From the NCBI GenBank assembly GCA_019925095.2, contig CM034390.1:3583501-3647500 (forward strand): a stretch of 64,000 nt of DNA, written 5' to 3'. The translations under genes and the position numbers were made by a program. Positions 51,431 to 61,739 of the stretch are shown one piece after another. Position 1 is the first letter of the stretch; each line of letters opens with the position of its first letter. The stretch is from Dendrolimus kikuchii. Lineage: Eukaryota > Arthropoda > Insecta > Lepidoptera > Lasiocampidae. A model generated the notes under the pieces. It searched no databases and was not told the DNA's origin. It saw only the letters and a list, made by a program, of their open reading frames with translations.

Positions 51431-51771
51431 CCTAAGACATAGATCTAACAACTGGATTAAATGTAGTATATTGACAACCCTGGCAACTTAAGCGATACCC
51501 GAGACAGGCGGTCTCCATGTAAATCTCGCAAGTATGCCACAGGCCCGCCGGCGACTGGACGCTACTTTTCATCGTTTTCTATTATCAAGTGAAAATCCAG
51601 ATTTACCACTACAATCGCGTCAATTAGAGCTTTAATGGGCACTTGTAGTCGCTATGGAGAGTTACAAACAAGCTCACTCGATTGGATATTTACATCTGTG
51701 ATTAAAATAAAATACAGCACGTCTTATTTAAATTACATTCTAATAGTTGCAACAGTCTTCTATTTGGCTTA
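51431..51771. other. Nothing recognised
   Basis: Nothing I can assign. Confidence 0.4.
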
Positions 51772-52510
51772 TCTATACTTCTATACTAATATTTTATAAA
51801 GAGGAAAAATTTCTGTTTTTGTATGTTTGTAACGAATAAAATAAAAACTACTCGACCGATTTCAAAAATGTTTTGGTCTTAGAATGCTTTTTTTTTTAAG
51901 GCGGGGGAAATGCTATTTACGCACAATACTGGGTCCTTTGCAAGGGATTAGACCATAGTTGATCATGAAGGCTTTCCCCTTTGATAAGGGGCAATCCGAA
52001 CAATAACCAAGCTAGCTTGTGTGGAGATTGAGAAGTTGCACGGGCAACAACCACTACCCACTAAAACCACCCTCCTCCCATGTGCCCGGCGCTTTTTATG
52101 TAGGAAAGGCTGAGACTTAGAACGTAGTTACGCCCAGTCCGATCCAGCGCAAAAAGTCCCTGAATGTGCCCCGGGAATCAGAACACATTCACTTCGTCAG
52201 CGGGGGTGATGAATCCTTTGCTCCCTTGATAGCTAAAGGCCCCCCGAAGCGGTATTATTCAGGATGGGAAGTATGCGCATACCTGCGTCTCCGGATGCCA
52301 GCCAACCGCCGGCGTCCGCGTGGAGTCGCATTAGTACGCGCAATAATACTCCTCTCCCTTGGTATTAGAATGCTACATTATCTCTGACTAACATAGGCTA
52401 TATTTATTACTAGCAAAAAAATTGGAATCCCTAATAAAACTTCAATAATGTAACTCAAGGTGTAAAAAAATTAACCATAAACCATCCGTGCGAAGCTGGA
52501 ACGGGCCGCG
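51772..52510 (+). mobile_element. Helitron-like element split by retroposon H
   Basis: A|TCTATACTTCTATACTAATA start region with GAGGAAAAATTTCTG; after the insert it resumes with GCTACATTATCTCTGACTAA and ends near GCTGGAACGGGCCGCGAA, where CTAG has been lost. Same family as 35654 and 55490. Confidence 0.6.
51889..52364 (-). mobile_element. Retroposon H, copy 1
   Basis: Poly-T at the left (a minus-strand poly(A)), GGCGGGGGAAATGC, TACTGGGTCCTTTGCAAGG, TTAGAACGTAGTTACGCCCA and GTGCCCCGGGAATCAG. Perfect 10-bp target duplication TTAGAATGCT at 51879-51888 and 52365-52374. Probably a 5'-truncated LINE 3' end; no coding motif recognised. Confidence 0.82.
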
Positions 52511-52624
52511 AATATCTTATAACTAAAAAAAATTGTGCATAAATTGTTCTGAAAAGATTCTAGTCTAATCTTTGTGGCTATGTGGAAAAATGAAAACAAC
52601 AAGCATGTCAATGGAGTTTATCTT

Positions 52625-52794
52625 TATTATTCTGCCTGCGTCTTCGTCCGCGTGGAATAGTCTATAGCCTTCCTCGATAAATGGCCTATCTAACACTGAA
52701 AGAATTTTCCAAATCAGACCAGTAGTTCCTGAGATTAGCGCATTCAAACAAACAAACTCTTCAGCTTTATATATTAGTATAAGATTGAAGCTAT
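52625..52794 (-). mobile_element. Helitron-like element, diverged
   Basis: Minus strand starts A|TCTTATACTAATATATAAAG, continues GAACTACTGGTCTGATTTGG and contains a CGTCCGCG block near its 3' end (left). CTAG not intact. Confidence 0.5.
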
Positions 52795-53049
52795 TGCTAG
52801 TTATCAGCACTTTCAGGTGAATCAAGTAAATTAATAGCCGGATCCTGTCTTACCGATCGTTCATATGCCTTACTATAGGTTAAACGTGACATAGTCTCCA
52901 TACAAGAAATGTCAAAATTCTACCGGTGGTTGGGCAAGTGAATGAATAGTAAGATGTAGGAACCGGCCATAAATCAATTTGGTGGAAAGTCAGGACTGAA
53001 AACACACGACGGTATACAGTGACATTAATGATTCAATTTTATGTTTATA

Positions 53050-53540
53050 CTAGGTCATGCCCGCGACTTCGTTCATGCTTGAGTTGCATTTCCCGCGGGA
53101 TTCCCGGGCCACAAAGTAAAGCAGCATTTAAAAAAGGATGTAAGCTATGGTTTTAGTAAAAACTGTATCTAAATAAGCTAATTTTTATGCACCGGAACAA
53201 CTTCAAACCGTTCCCGTGGAAATTCCCGGGATAAAAATTAATAACACACATTTTATCACGGTTTTGCTATCGACCAGTAAAAAAATCCCATTGGCAATGC
53301 ATTTTTTTAATACGGCCATTTTAAATCATTCCCAGAACAATCCCCGCGGGATTCCCAGGATAAAAAGGAGCGCAGAGTTCAAGTGTAACAATTAGCTGTC
53401 GATCAGCGAAAACCGCAGAGAAATCGGTCCAGTAGTTTTTAGGTGATTCCCCAACAAACGGACAAGAAATCTAAATAAAATTGCACCGTGTTCTCCGTCG
53501 TTTATATAGTCTATTACAGTTGTTTCTTTTAAATAGTTTT
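53050..53540 (-). mobile_element. Helitron-like element, minus copy
   Basis: Plus strand begins CTAGGTCATGCCCGCGACTT and includes CAGTAGTTTTTAGGTGATTC and ACAAGAAATCTAAATAAAAT, the reverse of 15340-16047. It preserves the central part lost at 5604-5952, including GGAATTTCCACGGGAACGG on the minus strand. 5' limit approximate. Confidence 0.65.
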
Positions 53541-54228
53541 GGAATTTATGGCGGGAACTGAAAGGGGACGTTGTGCTGTGCAGTTTTATTTTCTAAAAAT
53601 GTGTAAAATTACTCTAAAATGAACAATAGTCGTAGGATATTCATAGTTTTTGAGTAGTAATTATGGGTTTTTATGAGAAATGTGAACTGTATAGTCAAAT
53701 GTGGCCTTTCGAGTTTTCACAAGAACTCTGTTGAGTGGTGTGGATTGTAGCCTACAATACAACTGCGCCTGTCTTAAAGGCCTAGTTGCTAAGCCTTAAA
53801 CATAAAGAAATATATATATATAGCTTTAATGTACAGACATGAATTTAGAATTTTATAATATTATGAATGATCACTTTGGTTGATTCATTCAAATGGAAAT
53901 ATAGAAATGAACCATCTAATATAGGCTTGATACTGCTGATTTAAAATCAATTTCTATAATATGCATGTTATTTCTAATAAGACTTTTAAAGGCCATCATC
54001 CACCGACCCCATTATAGCGTCGTTTTGCTGACTATCGCTCGTTATATTCGCGTCAGTAAAATTTTCATTATTTATACAGCTTTCCATTGCCACTCCACAG
54101 CGCTCATGGCAGAGATAGTAAACAAGGTATTATAAATTTTACTTAGGCGAGAGTATAATTAATATAGTGCGTTATGGAGAGGCGTTCGATGGGTATCTAT
54201 CATCGTCCTTCAGCTTGACTATATTGAA
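53541..54228. other. Nothing recognised
   Basis: Nearly 700 bp without supported features. Confidence 0.4.
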
Positions 54229-54659
54229 TATTACGACCGACAAAGACAAATTAGCACCTGCATTTTATTACCTTTCGGCATTTGGACTTCTTTTGTTTAC
54301 TTTGTGATTTTACAAAAACAGCCCATTGTGAATTGTAATATTTTACGGCCTATTGTTGTATTGTGATCAGTGCCAGGTATCTCGGATTTAAAATACAAGG
54401 TGATTCTAAGAAATTCGGTCACGCGGTCGGGCAGACATATTGCATCGGTACAGTATAAAGCATGGCCCCAACTGAGAGATGAGGCAGTCGAGCGATAACC
54501 GCAAGCGAAGCAAGACGTGTGTACATTCGGTAATCTATTTAGTGACGAACTTTGCGCGTGTTGTTATATTTGTACCTGTGTTATACGTGTTTGTATAGTA
54601 ATAATAAACACTTTAATAATTCCAACGGCATTTTAATTCGAGTCCTGCAACTCGTAACA
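54229..54659 (+). mobile_element. Family K LTR copy 6
   Basis: TATTACGACCGACAAAGACA (TG changed to TA) to AACTCGTAACA. Retains TTTCGGCATTTGGACTTC, GTACAGTATAAAGCATGGCC and GTAATAATAAACAC. Flanks TGAA/ATAT do not match, so the duplication has decayed or the ends have shifted. Confidence 0.78.
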
Positions 54660-54720
54660 ATATTACAATTTTTACTGGTAGTATATATAAAACAACTATT
54701 AATTTATACTATAACTATAA

Positions 54721-54835
54721 CTATGAAAAGTGGCCGAAACGTCGGAAAAACCAAAATCAAATAAAATTACCGCGCTTAAACCGTTAAAACGTAGTTTTAT
54801 TGTGTATACAAGTCGCGAAAACTTAAGAAAATACA
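54721..54835 (+). mobile_element. Penelope-like pLTR end
   Basis: AAAGTGGCCGAAACGTCGG, GCGCTTAAACCGTTAAAACG and then GTATACAAGTCGCGAAAACT. The last phrase is the reverse of 25536-25575, which fixes the sequence beyond the pLTR border. Confidence 0.75.
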
Positions 54836-54963
54836 ACTATTAATTTCCTTGAAATTTTAAGGAAATTAACTAACTTTTCTCAATATTTTGACATACCTTT
54901 AATTGATATTTATGTTACTAATAGTTTAAATTTTTTAGTATCACGTGATTCTCATTCTTCTCA

Positions 54964-55226
54964 TCTATACATCTCCTCCTATACACATAAATAAAATTGA
55001 AGTGTATGTTTGTAATGTCAAAATAAAAATGTGAAAAAATCACGATAATTCGGACCAACAGAATCAGAAAATACAATTTTTATAATTTTTGTCGGTCTGT
55101 CTAGATGTTCCGGCTAATCTCTGAAACGGCTGGACCGATTTTGACGGGACTTTTACTGGTAGATAGCTGATATTATAAGGAGTTTTGTTTGAATTGAGCT
55201 CCGCGAAAAAAATGAGGCACAGCTAG
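54964..55226 (+). mobile_element. Helitron-like element, 263 bp
   Basis: A|TCTATACATCTCCTCCTATA ... GAGGCACAGCTAG|T; contains ATTGAAGTGTATG and GAAACGGCTGGACCGATTTT. Same family as the nested copy 18281-18563. Confidence 0.72.
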
Positions 55227-55489
55227 TATATCATATAAACTTAAAAAAATTAACGTGACGTTATTGAAATGGTATTTCGTTAGTCCCCTTGGCATAATAA
55301 TCGTATAATATCAGCAAGAATGTCTCAGTTTTATTAGAACAATATACACAGTAGACCAGAAAACTGCTACCCGGACAGGATAGGAACTTGCGTCATTTGA
55401 AACACAAGCGTTAAATCCGTATGCGTTAACCACTAAGCTACCTTTTGCTTTTAGACGTGATCTTAGCAATTAATGAACTCTCCCTGTTG

Positions 55490-55719
55490 TCTATACTAAT
55501 ATTCTAATAGAGAGGAAAGATTTGTATTTTTGATAATTACAGGACCGATTTCAACAATTCTTTCACTATCCGATTGCTACATTATCCCTGATTAATGTAG
55601 GCTATATAAAAATTAGGGACCCTACTAAAACTTCAATAATGTAACCCATCAATCTAAACTAATGTAACTTAAATAATGTAACCCATCAAATAACTAGTGA
55701 CGCGGGTGTACTGCTCTAG
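55490..55719 (+). mobile_element. Helitron-like element, 230 bp
   Basis: TCTATACTAATATTCTAATA, GATTTCAACAATTCTTTCAC, GCTACATTATCCCTGATTAA and an end GTGTACTGCTCTAG|T. Contains an imperfect duplication of AATGTAACCCATCAA. Confidence 0.68.
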
Positions 55720-55734
55720 TATGTGTTTTATTAA

Positions 55735-55858
55735 TTGTTGTACCGTGAACTAATTTTGAAATTTAAAATTTTATAACAATGGTATAATTTATAATGTGAA
55801 ACTGTATGATATGGAAATGCTCAATTTCTGAAATAAATGAATTATTATTATTATTATA
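55735..55858 (+). mobile_element. LINE-like 3' end with (ATT)n
   Basis: GTACCGTGAACTAATTTTGA ... GAAATAAATGAATTATTATT: an AATAAA-bearing end and ATT microsatellite. Only the tail is present. Confidence 0.4.
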
Positions 55859-55865
55859 AACAAAT

Positions 55866-56038
55866 TACTTGGCGCTGGAATTGGGTTTTAGGATTTTGAT
55901 GAAATTTTATGTGTGTTTGAGTGGGTCCCGGGATGGCTTAGAACTTTAGATTTACAATTGGACCTGGTAGGCGGCGCTGGAATCGGGTTGTAGATATTTA
56001 TTTTTTCAGGGCAGGACAACGTCTGTCGAGACCATTAG
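55866..56038 (+). mobile_element. Helitron-like element, 3' part
   Basis: ACTTGGCGCTGGAATTGGG, GGACCTGGTAGGCGGCGCTG and the end AGGGCAGGACAACGTCTGTC...ATTAG|T (CTAG to TTAG). Matches the 3' part of 40491-40817. Confidence 0.62.
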
Positions 56039-56040
56039 TA

Positions 56041-56336
56041 TCGATCAATCAATCAATAACTCTTTATTGTGCACCTATACAAAAAAAGAACTTACAGACT
56101 AAAACTATGTCTCATTATGCACAAAGGGCGGTCTTATAGCTAAAAAGCGATCTCTTCCAAATAACCCCAGGAATGAATTGAGAATATAATGATGATGGTG
56201 GTATACATAGTACATAGTACAGTTTCTTACATTCTAGTAATAAATATATAAATGCACTATATACGGATGTTCTATATATTAAATAGATATATACATACCA
56301 TACAAATACATAACTACAAAAATATATAAATGTTTA
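56041..56336 (-). mobile_element. CR1-like LINE 3' UTR, continues past RTE insert
   Basis: Plus strand TCAATAACTCTTTATTGTGC, GGGCGGTCTTATAGC and CCAGGAATGAATTGAGAATA mirror 61960-62235. After the RTE-like copy 12 it resumes at about 56730 (TTTAAATATCATCATATTAC), matching 61905-61935 reversed, so the RTE copy landed inside it. Confidence 0.75.
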
Positions 56337-56720
56337 TACATACATAACTTCACGCCAGTTCCCTTGCGGGGTAGGCACGAACAACAGAGTGCCATTTAGG
56401 CTTATTCTTACACACCTCACTTGCCTCTTTGACATTCATAACTCTTGTCATGCACACTCGTCTGTTCTTAAGGCTCCTGACATCACCTTCTGCTAGTACA
56501 CGATCAATTTGATCACGGAAGGTGTGTCGTGGCCTTCCACGACTTCTGCATCCATCCACTTTTGCATTGTATATCTGTTTATTCATTCTTTCCACATGCC
56601 CGAACCACCGGAGCATTCCTTTCCTTACCTTCACCGCGACACTCTGTTTCGGACCGACTCTCTTTCTTACTTCGGTATTACGAACGCGGTCCGCGAGCGT
56701 CACTCCGCAGATTTTGCGCA
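56337..56720 (-). mobile_element. RTE-like LINE, copy 12
   Basis: Open minus frame MRKICGVTLADRVRNTEVRK through GRPRHTFRDQIDRVL to AYPARELA. Flanked on both sides by TACATACAT, which may be the target duplication but cannot be separated from the TATG-type tail. Confidence 0.9.
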
Positions 56721-57064
56721 TACATACATTTAAATATCATCATATTACAAGGACAGGTAATATCATAATATTATATATATATACAGTAGTATGTCAATAA
56801 TAACGCACGTTGCAATCTTAAAACACTCCATAATAAGTCAATTAGTGACACGTGAACCAAATCTCACAAATATGTCCTTTTATAGATAAGAAGTGATAAA
56901 ATCAAGAGATCAAACCCGATAAATGATGTAAATTAATGTTTTAGCTAAAACAAACACGCAACGCTGTCCGAAGTATCGCATGATCGATACTAAAAATAAG
57001 ATAAAGCTTATGGTTCTTTCCCTTACGATTCAATGATCGATCACAGTATTGATAACAGTAATAT

Positions 57065-57350
57065 GACTATCCATGAATGATGTGGCGAATTATGGTTTTA
57101 AGTGTAGCGGCTGCCGCCCGACCTACACAACCCGTATAGGGAAACCAGGAATGGATAGCAGTATGTGGGAAGGAGTAAAGATGAAGGATACTAGGATGAG
57201 GAGAAGGGGGGACACCACTGTCACGGAGCAAATGGAAAGTAACAGGGGCCGCGTGGAGGACCTCGGGCTTGCGTACCCGTGTGCACTATAAAATGCCGGA
57301 CAGGCATTTTACAGGAGGCACCCTCTGAGGGAAGGCACCCTCTGAGGGAT
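57065..57350. mobile_element. Unclassified retroposon with 18-bp target duplication
   Basis: TATTGATAACAGTAATAT occurs at 57047-57064 and again at 57351-57368, a perfect 18-bp duplication enclosing 286 bp. The insert is GC-richer (GCGGCTGCCGCCCGACCTAC, GGGCCGCGTGGAGGACCTC) and ends in two tandem 17-bp units of GGCACCCTCTGAGGGAA. A 72-codon frame ends in VEDLGLAYPCAL. No poly(A). A 5'-truncated LINE of a type making long duplications is likely; no second copy in the window. Confidence 0.75.
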
Positions 57351-57449
57351 TATTGATAACAGTAATATATACTCAAAAAAAACTGATGGGGAGAGACAAA
57401 GTATGATAAAACACAAAAGCAAAGAAATCGACGCAACAACAAACACATC

Positions 57450-57630
57450 GACGACGACGACACGACACACCTTCCATGATCAAATCAATGATCGTGTACT
57501 AGCAGAAGGTGATGTCAGGAGCCTTAAGAACCGACGAGCTGGCATGACAAGAGTTATGAATGTCAAAGAAGCAAGTGAGGTGCCTACCCCGCAAGGGAAC
57601 TGGCGTGAAGTTATGTATGTATGTATGTGT
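57450..57630 (+). mobile_element. RTE-like LINE, copy 13, internally deleted
   Basis: ACACCTTCCATGATCAAAT, then a 3-base insertion, GTGATGTCAGGAGCCTTAAG and a jump from AAGTGAGGT to GCCTACCCCGC that removes about 35 bp. Perfect 12-bp target duplication AACAAACACATC at 57438-57449 and 57631-57642. Confidence 0.9.
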
Positions 57631-57925
57631 AACAAACACATCACAAGTTCATGGTCATAAGTAAAGAACAGAAAGTGTTTTGCTCTAGGTATTTGAATAT
57701 TCTAAAAAAATATTACATAACCAGTCTGTGTGGCGCAGCTGCTAATTCTGCTATTAGACAGAATATTCGGATTGATTCAGTTTGGTTCAATGGAATAGAT
57801 TATATAATTGGAAAGGCCACGATGGTATTCATCGAATGATTCAAGTTTATGTTTACATGGAACACTTTGGTTGAATCACCCAAATTGAAAGACAGAAATG
57901 AACTATCTAATGTTTTTTATAATTT

Positions 57926-58610
57926 TTAATTGCGGGAGAGTTCAGCAGACAGGCAGACGGCCCATTTGATGGAAAGCGATTACCATCGCCTATGGACATT
58001 TGCATCACCAAAGGAGACTGGAACCAGGTCACTAATGCCGGAACACAGCTCAAGGTTGTTTTTTTTAATATTATGAACAACTGTACGGACTCGAGTTCCG
58101 TACCCTTTTTTACAACTTAATTTCTAGATTTAATTTTTTGAATTTAACACGCTTATTAGTTATTTTGCTTCTTGTGTGTGACATTAATTTATTGATTTTT
58201 GTGTTGAGGTGTATGTATCTTACGAATAACTTATTATATTAATTTATTCTAGTTTTAATACTAAACTTATACTAATGTAGAGTGTATCTGTTACGCGCTG
58301 GTGTTGTGAGGAAGTGCATGTGCAGTGTGAGCCTTATATCTTATACTTATATATATTGTCCTATCTAGTGCCATGTGTGTTGTTTTTTTCTTTTTTGTGC
58401 CTGGGTTATTAATTTTTAGGCTCTTTGTGTGTTTTGGTTTGTTTGTGAAGTGTGCGTGTAATGCAATGCGGTGGTAGTGCGCGTTGGTGTTCAAGGTTAT
58501 TAAGTTTGGCAAATGCCCTACCACCTGGCTGTGGGTTGTTTTGTCGCCTCTTACGACAGGTCGCCCGGCCGTAGGAAATTGTATTCTTTCTCAGTCCCTG
58601 CACGGATATA
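57926..58610 (-). mobile_element. Family C retroposon split by family D
   Basis: Left part 57926-58060 (3' half, with a 25-base internal loss) and right part 58502-58610 (5' part, GGCAAATGCCCTACCACCTG to CCCTGCACGGATA) are collinear once family D is removed. Confidence 0.78.
58061..58490 (-). mobile_element. Family D retroposon, best copy
   Basis: Poly-T, then AACTGTACGGACTCGAGTTC, TACAACTTAATTTCTAGATT, CTTACGAATAACTTATTATA and TAGAGTGTATCTGTTACGCG. Flanks TCAAGGTTGTT (58050-58060) and TCAAGGTTATT (58491-58501) are an 11-bp duplication with one mismatch. Read on the minus strand, the T-run is a poly(A) tail. A CGGACTCGAGTTCCG palindrome lies near that end. No coding frame recognised. Confidence 0.75.
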
Positions 58611-58880
58611 TGTCAGCTTAAGACAACCGCATATCAAATGACATAATGTTCAAATCGTGACAGAATACACGCGCAACTTAGAGAGGTTTTTTACTCTTAT
58701 ATGGATATTAACAAACACCGCCATCAACGCCAGGAAAGTAAATGAAACTATACAACCGATGGAAAGTGTGCCGACTTCGCTGATAGAGGGAGGCTCAAGA
58801 CTTTCAGTGGTACGTTTACGGGTTGATGTTATTTGATGAACATACAAACTTTTTGTATGTACTTATTACACTTTTAAATT
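58611..58880. other. Nothing recognised
   Basis: Unique-looking spacer; no supported features. Confidence 0.4.
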
Positions 58881-59172
58881 AAGTCGTGGTAGCGTAATGG
58901 CTAGCGCACGCGTCCCATAGTCAAAGGGCGCGGGTTCGATCCTGGCCGGAACACATGCACCATTTAGGCAGTTTTCTGACCTAATGTGCATATTGTTACA
59001 ATTACCACGTGCTAATGACGGTGGAGGAAAACGTCGTGATGCGACCTGCACATCGTGATAACCGACGTGTCAAACCTGCTAAACGGCTTTTGGCTATACT
59101 GTCAGTTTCCTTATAGTGGGAGGCCCGAACCAAGCAGTGGGAAATTTATGAGCTGTTATTATTATTTTTTAT
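58881..59172 (+). mobile_element. Family V tRNA-derived SINE, copy 2
   Basis: AAGTCGTGGTAGCGTAATGG head, GCGCGGGTTCGATCCTGGCC B box, CTAATGTGCATATTGTTACA body and (ATT)-rich tail. TTAAATT at 58874-58880 and 59173-59179 may be the target duplication. Confidence 0.87.
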
Positions 59173-59179
59173 TAAATTT

Positions 59180-59638
59180 GAATTTAATATTTTGGAATGC
59201 GTGGCTGTCTTGTAAGTTGTTTGTGCCACCAATGACGTTACACTTGGAAATATATCTCGTAGCAACGAAAACCTCTCGTATTTATTAATCTCGTCTTCTT
59301 AGCCCCCAACATTATTTCGCACCTAATCATTGTAATATCTGAATGTTATGAACCGTATATTGTTTAATTTACAATCGAAACGCAAGAATAACTATAGATT
59401 TTTCAATATAAAATAATGGCGTCTACCTCACGGTAAATCAAAAGAATTAAATCGCTTTCAGAGTATTATAACAATACGTGAGTCAATGTTTCGCATCGAT
59501 TACAGTTTATGTTCAGCAAATTATACAAATAATAAGTGTGAACACTTTTACTGATAAAGTGTATTTGCGCAATTCACATACGGCAGAAGTGAAACTTCAG
59601 AAAAGTAGTAAGTAGATAATTATAAGGTTTATTATTAT
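59180..59638. other. Nothing recognised apart from a palindrome
   Basis: GAAGTGAAACTTC at about 59586 repeats the terminal motif of the element at 1-199. Confidence 0.4.
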
Positions 59639-60123
59639 TGTTACGAATTAGCGGGACACGAATTAAAATGCCGTTAGAATTATTATAGGAGTTTATTAGA
59701 ACTATACAAACACGTATAACACAGGTACAAATATAACCGAACACAACAAATCCAAACGTAATGCAGAAGGACGTCATTCAATAAAACGCGCAAAGTCCGG
59801 CACTATTAGATTCCCGAATGTACACACGTCACGCCCGTATCGTACTTGTAGCTCAACTGCCTCCTCTCTCCATCAGGCCGTCATTTTATACTTCACAAAT
59901 GCAAAAGAATCCGCAACACCTGGCTAATGATGCTAACGAGCGAGTACAATAGCACAATAGGCGGTTCTGCACAATAACTAGAATCGTATGCAAATAAATA
60001 AGTGAACAAAAGAAGACGATCATGAAAGTATTACAATTAGTTCAAATGCAGAGACAGGTAATAAAATGTGCTTTTACAGATCTGTACGTGGAATTTGTTT
60101 TTGTCGAGGCCTAGGTTGTAACA
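59639..60123 (-). mobile_element. Solo LTR, family K copy 7
   Basis: TGTTACGAATTAGCGGGACA...AGGTTGTAACA with 4-bp duplication TTAT at 59635-59638 and 60124-60127. Sense strand minus: TGTTACAACCTAGGCCTCGA start, TATAAAATGACGGCCTGATG (TATA-type box) and CTAATAAACTCCTATAATAA signal near the end. No internal region adjoining. Confidence 0.87.
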
Positions 60124-60354
60124 TTATTATTATATTTTTGCCAAACTCAAAAATTATTTTATATTTTAATTCAAAATATTACATATTCAAGATATGAAAC
60201 ACATATTATTCAGATTCCATGTTTTCACTTTGAACAAAAATAGGAAACAAATGCTCTAGATTGAATTTGATTTTTGAACTTCAAATTTTCAAAATATTTC
60301 CAACACCATCTTTATGAGCATAGTGTTTAAATGATTAAATATCTCTTTTTTGCG

Positions 60355-60415
60355 TCGTTTTTTTTTCGTTTCATCGAGTTCCAAATCACAACGATTCTAA
60401 AGAAGTTTCACGTCA
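60355..60415 (-). repeat. Family L fragment
   Basis: Reverse complement GAAACTTCTTTAGAATCGTT then GTGATTTGGAACTCGATG matches 6474-6520. Confidence 0.45.
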
Positions 60416-60604
60416 AAAATGGAAAAGGTCTGGTAGTAAAGTAAAGCAGAGCCAAGTAAAAAGCACTTTATACTGACGAAATATTTAAAAAAATTAATGA
60501 AAGTGTAAGAACGAAACCTGTACGCATAGATCTAGATGCATCCTTTTATCTAACTCAATGAGAAACAGGCTTACCTATTAAGATTACCTGTACGCGCGTA
60601 CGTT

Positions 60605-60917
60605 TATCCGTGCAGGAACGGAGAAAGAATACAATTTCCTGTGTTGGGGCGGCCTGTCGTAAGAGGCGACTTAACAACCCACAGCCAGGTGGTAGGGCAT
60701 TTGCCCGACTGGATGGCTACCACCCCTGGTTTAAAGTATTTCGCCATAACAACCATGAGTGTTGTGTTCCGGCATTAGTGACCAGGTTCCAGTTTCCCTT
60801 TAGAGAGCAGCAGCGCATTTGTAGCAACTTTGGTGTTGCAAATGTCCATAGCCGATGGCAACCGCTTTCCATCTAATGGGCCGTCTGCCTGCCTGCTGAT
60901 CTCCTGCAAAAAAAAAA
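60605..60917 (+). mobile_element. Family C retroposon, near full length
   Basis: TCCGTGCAGGAACGGAGAAA to an 11-A tail. All family blocks present in order; GCGGCC is changed to GGGGCGG after TGTTG. Best preserved with 27761-28072. Confidence 0.8.
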
Positions 60918-61240
60918 CGTAATAAAGTCAAGCAGCTATTTCTTGTACAATATTAGTCTTCACAGACTTAGTCGGTCGGCTATTTGACTTCTAGTTAACG
61001 AGTTTGAGTTTCATCGGAAGCATCTTCGGATATTATGTTTTCATACAATTATTCAGTTACATTCGACTTCATACACTGATGCTCATGATGCTAAATAAGT
61101 AAAAACAACGTTCAAAGAATACCAAAACCACTGGCGTAATTCTACAGTAACAAATACAGACATATTAAACTCAACGAATTAAGAAAGCTTGATGTATTTT
61201 GAACTTTAAAATTAAACATATCCTTGTCCAATTTACCATA
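60918..61240. other. Nothing recognised
   Basis: AT-rich spacer without supported features. Confidence 0.4.
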
Positions 61241-61252
61241 TTTCCACGATGC

Positions 61253-61650
61253 TTTTGTTTATTGAGGCGGGGGAAATGCATTTCGCACACTACCGGGTCC
61301 TTTGCTAGGCATTAGAGAAAAGCTATGAGAGGTAAGCCACTGAAGATTGCGCAGCCGCCAGAGTCAATTGTCGGCATGTGTGAAGACTCAGCAAGGTACC
61401 TCCCTCTATAGTAGGAAGAGCGTGAGTCTTAGAACGTAGTTACGCCCACGCTGATCCTAGCGCGTCAGTGCTTGAGAGTGCCCCGGGAAGCAGTGCAGAC
61501 TCACTTCGTCAACAGCGGGATGCCTCCGCCGCTCCCTAGATGCTGGAGGGTCCCTGCAGCGGTATTACTGGAGGAGATCTTGCGCATATGCATCTCCGGG
61601 ACCCCGACTGGCGTCGGTACGCGCGAGACGCATGCGCACCTATCTCCATG
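61253..61650 (-). mobile_element. Retroposon H, copy 2
   Basis: TTTTGTTTATTGAGGCGGGG, ACTACCGGGTCCTTTGCTAG, TTAGAACGTAGTTACGCCCA and GAGTGCCCCGGGAAGCAG. Flanks TTTCCACGATGC (61241-61252) and TTTCCACAATGC (61651-61662) form a 12-bp duplication with one mismatch. Confidence 0.82.
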
Positions 61651-61739
61651 TTTCCACAATGCCAAGGCACCAGCGAGCAACTCTCTTTATTATTAGTCTA
61701 AATATATAAAAATATATTGATAAATTATTACTAGGAGAC

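Noticed and set aside
58061..58490. DNA transposon with terminal palindrome
   Set aside because: The T-run and 11-bp duplication fit a retroposon; the CGGACTCGAGTTCCG palindrome is not repeated at the other end.
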